A stretch of 64,000 nucleotides of DNA from contig NZ_JFZT01000039.1 of NCBI RefSeq assembly GCF_000632495.1, positions 114,501 to 178,500 of the forward strand. Reading direction: 5' to 3'. A model generated the notes under the pieces. The model saw only the letters and a list, made by a program, of their open reading frames with translations, was not told the DNA's origin and ran no database searches. Position 1 is the stretch's first letter. Each line of letters starts with the position of its first letter. This stretch comes from Candidatus Acidianus copahuensis. Lineage in GTDB: Archaea; Thermoproteota; Thermoprotei_A; Sulfolobales; Sulfolobaceae. The position numbers were made by a program, and so were the translations under genes. Below, piece by piece: positions 17,143 to 25,528 of this stretch.

Positions 17143-19548
17143 CTATACTCCCATGGACTGAACTTGTATTTCCACCTTTTCTGTTTGTGAATTGACGTAT
17201 TCAATCGAGGTTATTTTTAATGTTTTTTTCAGGTCAACCTCTACCTTTTTTACACTATCTAGTAAGTCTTGGTTACCATAAAGTTTTACCGACACAGGAA
17301 CCACAATAGAGATCTTATTATCTATCTTTGCCCTTCTAACCATGGAATTAAATTTCTTTATATTATCCCCAAGAATTACTGCATTATTATCTATCTCTAT
17401 ATCATCAACCGTAGGAAAATTCTCTACGAGAATTGTCATCTTTTCACCAAATAGCCTAGAGTAAATTTCTTCTGTAATATGAGGAGCAACTGGATGTAGA
17501 ATCAGGACAACATCCCTTAGTACTCTTTTCAAAGTATATATTGCTGCCTTATCTTCTTGGAAGAGTCTATGCTTTATTAACTCTAGGTACTCATCGGCAA
17601 CTATCTCCCAAAAGTAGCTATATAATTCTTGATTTATTACATAAAAATCAAAGGAATTATATGCATCTATACATTTCTTTACAAATTCCTTATGCTTAGC
17701 AAGAACCCATTTATCTAGAAGATTTAACGTTTCAGGCTTTTCAGAACTTTTACCTACAATAAATGGATAAGCTAGTCTACTTGCATTCCATAGCTTCTGT
17801 AAGAGAAGTTTTTTACCCTTAACTGAATCCCATTTAAACGGCGTGTCCTCTCCTATTGATGCATCTAGCAGGCTCATCCTTACTGCATCGGCTCCGAACT
17901 CATCTATTCTGTCCAAAGGAGATACTACATTACCCTTACTTTTACTCATTCTGCTCCCATCAGGTCCTAAAACTTGTCCATTAACAAGGACGTTAGTGAA
18001 AGGCACATCATTGGTAAGCATTAAGGTTCTAAAGAAAGTATAGAAGAGCCACGTTCGAATTATATCAGTGCCTTGCAATCTTAGAGATGCTGGGAAAGTT
18101 TTTGAGAACCGTTCTTTATCACTGTAAAATCCAGTAAGGTATAATACTGTTATGCTTGAATCTATCCACACATCAGCTACATCGCTGATTGGCCTAAGTT
18201 CTAGTCCACATTGTGGGCATCTATCCACTGGAGGCTTTGAATTAGTAGGATCAACAGGTAAGTCTTCAGGTTTTGCTGGAATTAAATGTCCGTTGTCACA
18301 ATACCAGAAAGGTAAAGGAGTACCGTAAATTCTTTGTCTGCTTATATTCCAGTCCCACTCTAGGCTTTTTATCCAATCCTCTAGATAGTATCTCATTCTT
18401 TCTGGTTTAAACTTCATTTTCTTTGAATACTCAATTAGCTTTTCCTTAAAGGGCAGGACAGTTATGTAAAGTTGTTTCTTAGTTAAGAACTCTATTGGGG
18501 ATAGACAATCACTTCTCTCAGTATGAGAAATAACGTTATGTTTAATCTTTTCTACCTTCCTTAAGTAGCCTTTTTCCTTTAGTATTTCTATCATCCTTTT
18601 TTTAGCTTCCTCTATTTTTAGACCATCTAATATCCCTGTGCCTTTCATTTTACCCTTGTTATCTATCAGTTCCGTTGAAGGTAAATTGTACTTAAGCTTC
18701 CACTTTATATCCTGTGGGTCACCGTATGTACTAATCATTACTGCACCGGTCCCGAAACTTCTCTCTACTGCATCATCAGCTATAATTTTTACTTCCTTAT
18801 TAAATATGGGAACAATTGCTATTTTTCCTACGAGGTCCTTATATCTATCATCCTCTGGATTAACAGCTATCGCTTGTGTAGCAGCTAGAAGTTCGGGTCT
18901 AGTGGTCGCGATTAGGATTTCCCCTCCCTGTTTTAAAGGGAAGGAAATATAGGCTAGAATACCTTCCTTTTCAAGGTATCCTACTTCGCTCTGAGCTACT
19001 GCAGTTTCACATTTTGGGCACCAGTATACAGGTCCTTCAGTCATTTTTACTAGACCTTGATTGAACATGTCAATTAGACTTCTCTGTATAGTTATTCTAT
19101 ATTCCCTTTCGAACGTTTTATACTCGAATTCTTCCCAGTCAGGTCTATATCCAAGCCTTATCATTACAGTTTTCATCCTAGTAATCATGTCGTTTGTCCA
19201 TTCTATGCACTTCTTTAGAAAGAGTTCTCTATTCTCTTTTGGTACTTTGAGTCTGTACTGAACTTTAAGTTCAGTTGGTAAACCTTGAGTGTCCCAGCCC
19301 TGTGGGTGAAGAACATCATATCCTTGCATTCTCTTGGATCTGCTTATTGTATCAGCTATAGTTATCCAGTAAGCTTGACCCATATGAAGTTCTCCACTAG
19401 TAAAAGGAGGAGGTGTATCTATAACGTAAACAGGTCTTCCGTCTCCTCTGAACTTGATTGCCTTTTCCCAATAATCCTCAGAAAGCCATACCTTTTGCCA
19501 TTTTTCCTCAATTTCTTTAGGAGAATAATGCTTAGGCCACTCATTCAT
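17143..19548 (-). CDS. valS: Valyl-tRNA synthetase
   Basis: Class Ia synthetase that charges tRNA-Val. It has 801 residues from ATG 19548, beginning MNEWPKHYSPKEIEEKW. A TTG at 19578 would add ten unsupported residues. The nucleotide-binding HIGH motif appears as GELHMGQAYW, and the KMSKS loop as SRMSKSKGNVVSP. An editing (CP1) domain with ATTRPELLAATQAIAVNPED hydrolyses Thr-tRNA-Val, and a zinc-type CPKCETAV and CPQCGLELRP pair is present. The C-terminal anticodon-binding domain lacks the long coiled coil of bacterial ValRS, as usual in archaea. Confidence 0.95.
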   Translation of the reverse strand: MNEWPKHYSPKEIEEKWQKVWLSEDYWEKAIKFRGDGRPVYVIDTPPPFTSGELHMGQAYWITIADTISRSKRMQGYDVLHPQGWDTQGLPTELKVQYRLKVPKENRELFLKKCIEWTNDMITRMKTVMIRLGYRPDWEEFEYKTFEREYRITIQRSLIDMFNQGLVKMTEGPVYWCPKCETAVAQSEVGYLEKEGILAYISFPLKQGGEILIATTRPELLAATQAIAVNPEDDRYKDLVGKIAIVPIFNKEVKIIADDAVERSFGTGAVMISTYGDPQDIKWKLKYNLPSTELIDNKGKMKGTGILDGLKIEEAKKRMIEILKEKGYLRKVEKIKHNVISHTERSDCLSPIEFLTKKQLYITVLPFKEKLIEYSKKMKFKPERMRYYLEDWIKSLEWDWNISRQRIYGTPLPFWYCDNGHLIPAKPEDLPVDPTNSKPPVDRCPQCGLELRPISDVADVWIDSSITVLYLTGFYSDKERFSKTFPASLRLQGTDIIRTWLFYTFFRTLMLTNDVPFTNVLVNGQVLGPDGSRMSKSKGNVVSPLDRIDEFGADAVRMSLLDASIGEDTPFKWDSVKGKKLLLQKLWNASRLAYPFIVGKSSEKPETLNLLDKWVLAKHKEFVKKCIDAYNSFDFYVINQELYSYFWEIVADEYLELIKHRLFQEDKAAIYTLKRVLRDVVLILHPVAPHITEEIYSRLFGEKMTILVENFPTVDDIEIDNNAVILGDNIKKFNSMVRRAKIDNKISIVVPVSVKLYGNQDLLDSVKKVEVDLKKTLKITSIEYVNSQTEKVEIQVQSMGV

Positions 19549-19655
19549 TTTATTTGTTACGTATTCTTGACTTAACAATAACTGCCCACCACTACGAAAG
19601 TTGTTAAGGTAAATAAAGCAAAGGCTCTTTTATAGTTTTCTTCGAGGTATTATAT

Positions 19656-20633
19656 ATGGCAAAGATCGCCGTAGTTGGCGGTGGAGTTAGCGGTTCTCTG
19701 TTTGCGCTAATTATGCAAAACAAAGGGCATGATGTTACACTTTATGATATAAAAGACAATTATTTTAAGCCGTGTGGAGACGTCGTGCCTAACGTCTATT
19801 CTCCTCCATTTCCATGGTCTGTTAAGTTTCGGATTAAGAACTTTGCCTTTTACTTAGATGGTAAAAGAGTATATGATGTTTCCTATAGAACTACTAAGTG
19901 GATAAGTATAGATAAGTCTGGCTGGATCAATTCCATGAGACGAGAAATCAAAAATCAAGTTATTGGAAACGTAAAGCCTGGAAATGATTATGACTATGTT
20001 ATTGATGCAAAGGGGCCTTATGATATGGATAGGGATGTTGTATATACCACAAGAGCCATGATAAGAGTCGAGGATTTTAATGATGAGGCTATATTAGAGT
20101 TTGATAGCAGATACACTGGTTTTTATTGGATATTTCCTGACTCAGAAAACGTATATAACGTAGGAGCAGGTTTTCTTGAAAATAAGAATTCTAAAGCTCT
20201 ATTAATGGATTACTTGGCAAAAAAGTTTAGATCATTTAGTCTTGAAGATGTAAGGGGAGCTCCAATTTCAATAGGAAAGGCCGGGAATAAATCGTGGAGA
20301 ATTGGTGAGTCTAGAGGGTTAGTCTTTCCAATGAGTGGAGAGGGAATAAGGCCATCCTCAATATCCGCAGAAATAGCTGCAAAAGCTATAGATAGGGAAA
20401 AAGACTTCAATTCCTATATGTCAAAAAACTTGGAGACAATTGAAAGAAGGATTGAAATTCAAAGGACTCTGCTGAATATTTACGTGCGAACAAAACTGCC
20501 TTTACGCAGAATGCTTTTCAATACCTTCTTTAAGAATGATATTTTAATTGATTCGTTTCTTGAGGATAAACTAGATATTAATGGAATATCTGAATCGCTG
20601 AGGTTGATAAAGGATGGTGGAATTATACGTTGA
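19656..20633 (+). CDS. Geranylgeranyl-reductase-family FAD oxidoreductase
   Basis: 325 residues with an N-terminal FAD dinucleotide fold (VVGGGVSGSLFALIMQNKG). A KPCGDVVP motif corresponds to the CGD signature of the family, and YTGFYWIFPDSENVYNVGAG matches the YxWxFP...VGxG lipid-binding signature. Relatives saturate geranylgeranyl chains of archaeal ether lipids or other isoprenoids such as quinone side chains. It is shorter than the main lipid reductases (about 400-450), so a different isoprenoid substrate is possible. The next gene starts 20 nt before its stop, giving an operon with two small hypothetical genes. Confidence 0.82.
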   Translation: MAKIAVVGGGVSGSLFALIMQNKGHDVTLYDIKDNYFKPCGDVVPNVYSPPFPWSVKFRIKNFAFYLDGKRVYDVSYRTTKWISIDKSGWINSMRREIKNQVIGNVKPGNDYDYVIDAKGPYDMDRDVVYTTRAMIRVEDFNDEAILEFDSRYTGFYWIFPDSENVYNVGAGFLENKNSKALLMDYLAKKFRSFSLEDVRGAPISIGKAGNKSWRIGESRGLVFPMSGEGIRPSSISAEIAAKAIDREKDFNSYMSKNLETIERRIEIQRTLLNIYVRTKLPLRRMLFNTFFKNDILIDSFLEDKLDINGISESLRLIKDGGIIR

Positions 20634-20991
20634 GAATTCTAAGAGTAAATCTGGAAAACATGCAATAAGGACAATAATCTATAAAGTTGATGACAGACCC
20701 ATGGAGCTTAAACCATCAGGAAAAAGTGTTATCTCTACCTACAAATTTGGTCAGGCCGAAATGGTCACCATAAAAGATAAGGGAACTATTGTTTACATTA
20801 GACTAGTCAAGAATATCAAGAATCGTGTAACAGGTAGAATAGTTGTTATAAATAATGACAATACTGTTTTAACATTAAAATATAGGAAAATGAAGCTAAA
20901 GAGAACATCAGGAGATCCTTCATTTTACGATAAGGTAAAGGCAGTATTCGATTTATTAAAGGTGCCAGTAAAAAGAGTTAACTTGAAGTGA
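20614..20991 (+). CDS. Hypothetical basic protein, 125 residues
   Basis: I do not recognise the family. The protein is basic and beta-rich (MELKPSGKSVISTYKFG, AEMVTIKDKGTIVYIRL, GRIVVINNDNTVLTLKYRK) with a helical C-terminal end (FYDKVKAVFDLLKVP). No membrane segment, cysteine or catalytic motif is apparent; RNA or nucleoprotein binding would suit the charge but is a guess. The ATG lies 20 nt inside the upstream flavoprotein gene and the stop overlaps a possible GTG start of the next gene, so it is an expressed operon member. Confidence 0.6.
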   Translation: MVELYVENSKSKSGKHAIRTIIYKVDDRPMELKPSGKSVISTYKFGQAEMVTIKDKGTIVYIRLVKNIKNRVTGRIVVINNDNTVLTLKYRKMKLKRTSGDPSFYDKVKAVFDLLKVPVKRVNLK

Positions 20992-20993
20992 AT

Positions 20994-21302
20994 ATGTTTT
21001 CGTTAACTCTTAATATTTTAGAAGATCCACAAAGGATAAGGGATATATTTCTTAACATGAACACTGTTCTTTCTGATATCTGTTCTCCGGAAAGAATAGG
21101 AGCCTCTTATGTATGTTCTCCATCTGAGACTTGTTTGATAACTATATCGCTGGTTGAAGAAATGCCTAAGTTCTCGATTTACGTAAAGCTTGAGAGTGAA
21201 AGAGCAGGAGAACTAATGGAATTAATAAGGAAAATAAACTCCAAATTTAAAAATAACGGTATTCACGCTACCTTGCTAACCTCTTCTAAGATTTCTTTAT
21301 AG
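20994..21302 (+). CDS. Hypothetical protein, 102 residues
   Basis: Family not recognised. Secondary structure appears alpha/beta: strands CLITISLV and FSIYVKLES followed by an amphipathic helix GELMELIRKINSKFKN. This small layout is compatible with a Pcc1/KEOPS-like or L7Ae-size fold, but no diagnostic residue is visible. The ATG at 20994 follows a GAAGTGA sequence; a GTG at 20988 overlapping the previous stop is the alternative. The 3' end overlaps the convergent 97-residue gene by 40 nt, a long overlap that makes one of the two annotations slightly less sure. Confidence 0.55.
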   Translation: MFSLTLNILEDPQRIRDIFLNMNTVLSDICSPERIGASYVCSPSETCLITISLVEEMPKFSIYVKLESERAGELMELIRKINSKFKNNGIHATLLTSSKISL

Positions 21303-21556
21303 AGAATTTCTGCATCATTTTGACCTTCTATCTTTTTATAGAGTTTTATAATTCCGTTACAGATATAATTCCCTAAAGTCGTATTACATACCGTTAATTT
21401 TACAATTTTACCGAAAGAAAGTGGAAAGTCAACATCTATATGTGTCATTACTTGTGTTGAATACTTTGTTGTCTTTATCTGAAGATCTACAACTGCTATA
21501 TTCTCCTGGTCTAGTATAATTATAAAAGATCCATTTAAAAAATATCTTGATATCAT
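21263..21556 (-). CDS. Hypothetical protein, 97 residues
   Basis: Family not recognised. Strand-rich N-terminal half (GSFIIILDQENIAVVDLQIK, with alternating hydrophobics) and a helical C-terminus (AEILYKEILEEVSKV). There is no membrane segment. The ATG at 21556 overlaps the stop of the upstream zinc-ribbon gene as ATGA, which decides the start against the longer frame from 21592 and shows translational coupling. The gene pair therefore likely shares a function. Convergent overlap of 40 nt with the 102-residue gene. Confidence 0.6.
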   Translation of the reverse strand: MISRYFLNGSFIIILDQENIAVVDLQIKTTKYSTQVMTHIDVDFPLSFGKIVKLTVCNTTLGNYICNGIIKLYKKIEGQNDAEILYKEILEEVSKVA

Positions 21557-21771
21557 ATAGCAGTTACCAATTCTGTTCCACAGTATGGGCATTTGCCCTT
21601 TAATGTTCTCTTATCTGCCTCACAGAAGTAAGCGTTATATTTTTTCTCGCATTTAGGACACTTATATACGACTTCAATACCAACTGTTAACGTTGTAGCA
21701 CAAATTCTACACTTTACTTGAAACCAACCTAAATGACCGTAAGCCTCACTACCTTTTGCCTTTAGACTCAT
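21553..21771 (-). CDS. Small zinc-ribbon protein
   Basis: 72 residues with three CxxC pairs: CRIC (about 21-24), CPKC (about 37-40) and CPYC (about 60-63). A further C in NAYFCEADKR could complete two zinc sites. Such ribbons occur in ribosomal, transcription and rRNA-processing proteins, but the sequence does not match L37Ae, RpoP or TFS, so no function is assigned. First gene of a two-gene unit with the 97-residue protein (ATGA overlap). The start ATG at 21771 is unambiguous. Confidence 0.65.
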   Translation of the reverse strand: MSLKAKGSEAYGHLGWFQVKCRICATTLTVGIEVVYKCPKCEKKYNAYFCEADKRTLKGKCPYCGTELVTAI

Positions 21772-22078
21772 ATTCCTCTTCTATCCCATTTCTATTCTCG
21801 TATAAATTTTTTCCTAACTTATTTAACGTCCTAGTTCATAATCTTAACAAGGATAACGCGTAAACTCCATGCTATAATAGTATAACCTTTATAGTGAAGG
21901 TTAGAAAGGTATATTAATATTTTACTAATAATACTTAATTTTTAAATAGGTGAAATCCTTGTCCTAAAACTATTAATGGAAGTTAGGGTTAAATTTATTC
22001 CCAGCTTATAATACTACTGGGTTCTACTTTAAAGACCAATATGAGCATTTAATAATCGCAAAGTTAAAGTAGATACTG
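21772..22078. other. 307-bp AT-rich intergenic region
   Basis: Divergent spacer between the zinc-ribbon gene and the basic-tail gene. It holds no ORF above about a dozen codons. A possible hairpin is formed by AACCTT (21884-21889) and AAGGTT (21897-21902) with a 7-nt loop. Several TATA-like stretches are present, for example TTTTTAAATA near 21950. I see no C/D boxes, tRNA or repeats. Confidence 0.5.
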
Positions 22079-22600
22079 ATGAAAGCATTAGTTGAGTATT
22101 ATGAGCCATTAACTATTAAAGTAGGACAAGTTGATCTTTTAGCCTTAAAAAAAATTCAAGAAGAAGAGAAAGATATTGAAGACACAAAGGCTGATGATAT
22201 TTTCAGTGAGAGAAAAGTAACTATAGTAAAGGCAAAAGATAATGTATCAATTAACTCAAAGTTAGACGTAATGTATAAGTTTCCCTTTCCAGTAAAAGTG
22301 TATCGAATAGGCTTGCCTAAAATTGAAGGGAATGATGTCAAGATTGAGTATACACCTGTTGTAATAGATTATCCAATAATAGGTGTTAACTTATTTCTTT
22401 CTAAGGAAGTTCCATTTATCTTATTAGACGCAGACGATGGAACACATATAATTTCTGAGTCCAACTTAAAGGAAATGACTGCTATTGTAGAGAAAAACAA
22501 GAATAAAGAGAAGATTAAAGTTAAGAAGAAACGTGCTAAGAGATCTAGTAAAAAACGTAAAATTAAGGGCAAGAGTTCTAGAAAGGGCAGACGAGTTTAA
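22079..22600 (+). CDS. Hypothetical protein with a strongly basic tail
   Basis: 173 residues, family not recognised. The first 140 or so residues are mixed alpha/beta with MKALVEYYEPLTIKVGQVDL and several hydrophobic strands. The last 30 are almost entirely Lys/Arg/Ser (KKKRAKRSSKKRK and onward), resembling nucleic-acid-binding tails of ribosomal or chromatin proteins. The tail-coding region overlaps the start of the ogg gene by 68 nt in another frame, so the tail codons and the glycosylase N-terminus constrain each other. The two are presumably one operon. A DNA- or RNA-binding role is inferred only from charge. Confidence 0.65.
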   Translation: MKALVEYYEPLTIKVGQVDLLALKKIQEEEKDIEDTKADDIFSERKVTIVKAKDNVSINSKLDVMYKFPFPVKVYRIGLPKIEGNDVKIEYTPVVIDYPIIGVNLFLSKEVPFILLDADDGTHIISESNLKEMTAIVEKNKNKEKIKVKKKRAKRSSKKRKIKGKSSRKGRRV

Positions 22601-23141
22601 TCTAAATAGAATAGCGGGAGAAGATGTATGGTTTAGGGAACTTCTCCTCTGTATTTTGACAGCTAATTCATCTTTTATAGGTGCTTATCAAGCTCTTCAA
22701 ACAATAATTGGAGATGTCCTTTACCTTGATGAAGAGAGAATTTCTAGAGCTCTTCAACATTCAGGATATAGATTTTATAGGCTAAAGGCAAAATACATTT
22801 TTAACGCTGTAAGATATTACGGGAAGATTAGAGCTACGATTTTCCCTATTGCAGAAAAAGATCAATTAGAGGCTAGAGAACATCTCCTTGAGCTTAAAGG
22901 TATAGGAATGAAAGAGGCAAGTCACTTCTTAAGAAATGTTGGGTATTTTGATCTAGCAATTATTGATAGACATATCCTGAATTTTATTTCCTATTATATA
23001 AATTTACCTAATTCACTAACAAAACGAAAATATATTTATCTAGAGTCTGTATTGAGATCGATTTCAAAGAGTTTTAATATAGAAGTCGGTTTACTTGATT
23101 TGTTTATATGGTATGAGGAAACAAAAATGATAGTAAAATAA
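22533..23141 (+). CDS. ogg: 8-oxoguanine DNA glycosylase/AP lyase, Ogg2 type
   Basis: Base-excision repair enzyme that removes 8-oxoguanine and nicks the abasic site. 202 residues, HhH-GPD superfamily. The hairpin and catalytic lysine lie in LKGIGMKEASHFLRNVGY and the catalytic aspartate in AIIDRHIL. The N-terminus MLRDLVKNVKLRARVLER matches my memory of the Sulfolobus Ogg, which supports the GTG start at 22533 even though it overlaps the previous gene by 68 nt. Nothing is missing. The TAA at 23139-23141 lies just before the promoter of the serA leader ORF. Confidence 0.93.
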   Translation: MLRDLVKNVKLRARVLERADEFNLNRIAGEDVWFRELLLCILTANSSFIGAYQALQTIIGDVLYLDEERISRALQHSGYRFYRLKAKYIFNAVRYYGKIRATIFPIAEKDQLEAREHLLELKGIGMKEASHFLRNVGYFDLAIIDRHILNFISYYINLPNSLTKRKYIYLESVLRSISKSFNIEVGLLDLFIWYEETKMIVK

Positions 23142-23147
23142 AATAAA

Positions 23148-23154
23148 ATATATT
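23148..23154 (+). promoter_or_regulatory. TATA box of the serA transcription unit
   Basis: ATATATT at 23148-23154, preceded by A-rich sequence compatible with a BRE, is centred 26 bp upstream of the ATG at 23177. That distance predicts transcription starting at the A of the leader ORF start codon, that is, a leaderless small ORF. No equally good TATA box is seen between 23177 and serA. Confidence 0.6.
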
Positions 23155-23176
23155 AACCCCAGTTATAGTTTTTTAT

Positions 23177-23302
23177 ATGGTTAAAATGATGAATACAACG
23201 GGGATAAAACGCGAGTTCTATGTGTATTCTCCTCTTATGTTAGTCTTTTCTTCTTTCTCTACTGTTTATTCCCTTTATTCATCATCATGTTCATCATGGT
23301 AA
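23177..23302 (+). CDS. Serine-rich leader peptide candidate upstream of serA
   Basis: Small ORF of 41 codons ending in TAA at 23300-23302, 28 nt before the chosen serA ATG. It begins MVKMMNTTGIKREFY and ends VYSLYSSSCSSW. Ten of the last 24 codons are serine, in runs TCT-TCT, TCA-TCA-TCA and TCA-TCA, all of the TCN class. The gene immediately downstream makes the serine precursor, so this has the layout of a classical attenuator leader peptide. A TATA box 26 bp upstream places the transcript start at its ATG. The coding strand is pyrimidine-rich from 23250 to 23320 and could form a T-rich archaeal terminator. Whether it is translated or regulatory is inference. Confidence 0.6.
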   Translation: MVKMMNTTGIKREFYVYSPLMLVFSSFSTVYSLYSSSCSSW

Positions 23303-23330
23303 TTTAAAATTCTCTCTTGTGGTGAGATTT

Positions 23331-24302
23331 ATGCAAGGAGTAAAGGATATGTATTCTATGTCTAAAGAAAATGTAAAAATATTGATAACAGATCCAATTC
23401 ACGAGTATATGCTGAAAACTCTTAGATCTCATGGTCTTAATGTAGATTATAGACCTAATATATCCAGGGAAGAATTGTTAGATATAATTGAAAGCTATAA
23501 CGTCATAGTTGTTAGGAGCAGAACTAGAGTAGACAATCAGCTTATAGAGAAAGGAAAGAACCTCAAGATTATAGCAAGAGCAGGTATAGGATTAGATAAC
23601 GTTGATGTCGATATTGCGTCTAGAAAAGGGATCAAGATCGTATATGCTCCTGGTGCATCTACAGATTCTGCAGTAGAGTTAACTATAGGCCTCATGGTTG
23701 CTGGGGCAAGGAAAATGTATACTTCTATGAACTTCGCTAAGTCTTCCATATTTAAGAAACTGGAAGGCATAGAGCTTTCAGGGAAAACTTTAGGAGTTAT
23801 AGGCTTCGGAAGAATTGGTACAAAAGTTGCATTAATAGCTAAGACAATGGGTATGAAACCCTTGGCTTACGACGTAATGGATGTCAGGGAGCGTGCAGAG
23901 AGCGTAGGGGCAAAACAAGTACCGTTAGACCAGCTCTTAAAAGAATCGGATGTTATAGCTATTCATGTAACGGTTGGAAATAATGCTAAACCGATATTAG
24001 ATGATAGGGCTTTCGAAATTATGAAAAATAACGTCTTGATAGTTAATACTAGTAGGGCTGTAGCTGTTGATGGAAAGGCTCTATTAAAGTACATAAATGC
24101 AGGCAAAGTCTATGCTTATGCTACTGATGTATTCTGGCATGAACCTCCAAAGGAGGAGTGGGAAATGGAATTGCTAAAGCATGAACGTGTGGTTATAACT
24201 ACACACATAGGTGCGCAAACTACTGAGGCCCAATATAGAGTTGCTGTAACTACAACAGAAAATATTATTTCTGCATTGAAAGAATTAGGTGTTAATATTT
24301 GA
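23331..24302 (+). CDS. serA: D-3-phosphoglycerate dehydrogenase
   Basis: NAD-dependent oxidation of 3-phosphoglycerate, the first step of serine synthesis. About 323 residues: the substrate-binding domain, then the Rossmann domain with GVIGFGRIGTKVALIAK, then catalytic Arg (NTSRAVAVDG), Glu region (DVFWHEPP) and His (TTHIGAQT). There is no C-terminal ACT or ASB domain, so no classical allosteric serine site; control of expression could matter more. The ATG at 23331 has GGTGAG 4 nt upstream; GTG 23319/23322 and ATG 23358 are alternatives. The next gene starts on the stop (TTGA overlap). Confidence 0.94.
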   Translation: MQGVKDMYSMSKENVKILITDPIHEYMLKTLRSHGLNVDYRPNISREELLDIIESYNVIVVRSRTRVDNQLIEKGKNLKIIARAGIGLDNVDVDIASRKGIKIVYAPGASTDSAVELTIGLMVAGARKMYTSMNFAKSSIFKKLEGIELSGKTLGVIGFGRIGTKVALIAKTMGMKPLAYDVMDVRERAESVGAKQVPLDQLLKESDVIAIHVTVGNNAKPILDDRAFEIMKNNVLIVNTSRAVAVDGKALLKYINAGKVYAYATDVFWHEPPKEEWEMELLKHERVVITTHIGAQTTEAQYRVAVTTTENIISALKELGVNI

Positions 24303-25414
24303 TATTAATTCCAGGTCCTGTAAATGTTCCCAAGAGTGTAATGTATGAAGCTACAAAAGTAGTAAATCATAGATCTGATCGTTTTAGAGAAGTAGTTAAA
24401 TCCTTAGAAGGACTAATGAATGAACATTTTGATTCCTCAAGGACAGCTTTGTTAACAGGTTCTGGGACATTGGCAGTTGAAACAATGGTTTTCTCTTTGC
24501 TTAAGGAAAAAGAGAAAGTAGTAGTATTAACTTATGGAGAGTTTAGCGAAAGATTATTGGATTCAGTAATGAGAAGAAAGGCTAATCCTGTAGTCTTTAG
24601 GAAAGACTATGGGGAATTATTCACGTTAGATGAGGTGAAACAGATAATAGAACGGGAAAAAGATGCTGATGCCGTTGCACTAGTTCATAATGAAACAAGT
24701 ACTGGTGTTGCATTTAGAAATCTGAACGAAGTAGCAAAGGTAGTTAAGGGAAGTGGAAAGAAATTTCTAGTAGATTCAGTATCAGGTTTTGGCGCATATG
24801 AGTTATATGTTAATAGATGGGGAATTGACGCTGTGGCTACTGGTAGTCAGAAAGCCTTAGCTTCTGTACCTGGAATTGGATTCGTGGGAGTATCAGATGA
24901 GGCATTAGGTGAGATAAATGATGATGTACCTAACTATTTAAGTTTAAACAATAGTCTGAAGTTTCAGGATAAGGGGGAAACGCCATTTACTCCAGCTACT
25001 GGTGTTTTTTATGCTTCTCTTAAAGCTGCAGAAATACTAAAGGCAGAAGGAATTGAAAGAAGATGGAGAAGACATGAGAAGTGTGCGTATTTCTTAAGAG
25101 ACTCATTAAAGAAGGCTGAATTCTCTCTATTAGGTAATGATACAAACTTTTCTAACACAGTTGTTGCTGGCTTTTCTCCTATAGATCCTGGGACTCTTAT
25201 AAATGAGCTAGGGAAAAGAGGTATAGAAATATCTGGAGGAATGGGAAAATTGAAGGGTAAAATAGTAAGGATTGGGATACTAGGCGTAGTAGATGATAGA
25301 GCAGTTAGTAGGCTTTTAGTAACGCTTTCAGATATTTTGAGAAAGGATCTAGTTTCAGTTGCACCGCCTGAGTGTAAACTCCCTGATTTTCTAAGGTCTG
25401 ATGTAGAGTGGTAA
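24299..25414 (+). CDS. Class V aminotransferase (serine-pyruvate/phosphoserine type)
   Basis: 371 residues. Begins LIPGPVNVPKSVMYEATKVVNHRSDRF as in alanine-glyoxylate/serine-pyruvate aminotransferases. The PLP lysine is in ATGSQKALASVPG and the cofactor aspartate in FLVDSVSGFG. The TTG start overlaps the serA stop by 4 nt, so it is translationally coupled to SerA. This suggests it acts as the transaminase that turns phosphohydroxypyruvate into phosphoserine, a role normally held by SerC, which I do not see here. An alanine-glyoxylate activity is the alternative. Good operon evidence; biochemical assignment inferred. Confidence 0.85.
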   Translation: MILIPGPVNVPKSVMYEATKVVNHRSDRFREVVKSLEGLMNEHFDSSRTALLTGSGTLAVETMVFSLLKEKEKVVVLTYGEFSERLLDSVMRRKANPVVFRKDYGELFTLDEVKQIIEREKDADAVALVHNETSTGVAFRNLNEVAKVVKGSGKKFLVDSVSGFGAYELYVNRWGIDAVATGSQKALASVPGIGFVGVSDEALGEINDDVPNYLSLNNSLKFQDKGETPFTPATGVFYASLKAAEILKAEGIERRWRRHEKCAYFLRDSLKKAEFSLLGNDTNFSNTVVAGFSPIDPGTLINELGKRGIEISGGMGKLKGKIVRIGILGVVDDRAVSRLLVTLSDILRKDLVSVAPPECKLPDFLRSDVEW

Positions 25415-25528
25415 AGTAATTTTTATTTTTGAGAAAAACGTCTAATATTTAAGCTTAAACTATTTGTCTAAAGGACTTCAAATCTCAATAGGTTAAGTTT
25501 AATTATTAACTACTTCTATACCATATGC

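Noticed and set aside
17112..17161. Possible fourth C/D RNA between aspC and valS (TTGATGA ... CTGG TGAGC ... CTGA)
   Set aside because: The C box begins with T, D' is CTGG, C' is poor and the first guide is 16 nt, unlike the three good candidates.
21884..21902. Hairpin AACCTT/AAGGTT as a terminator or operator
   Set aside because: Only 6 bp with a 7-nt loop in AT-rich DNA; expected by chance and not tied to a promoter.
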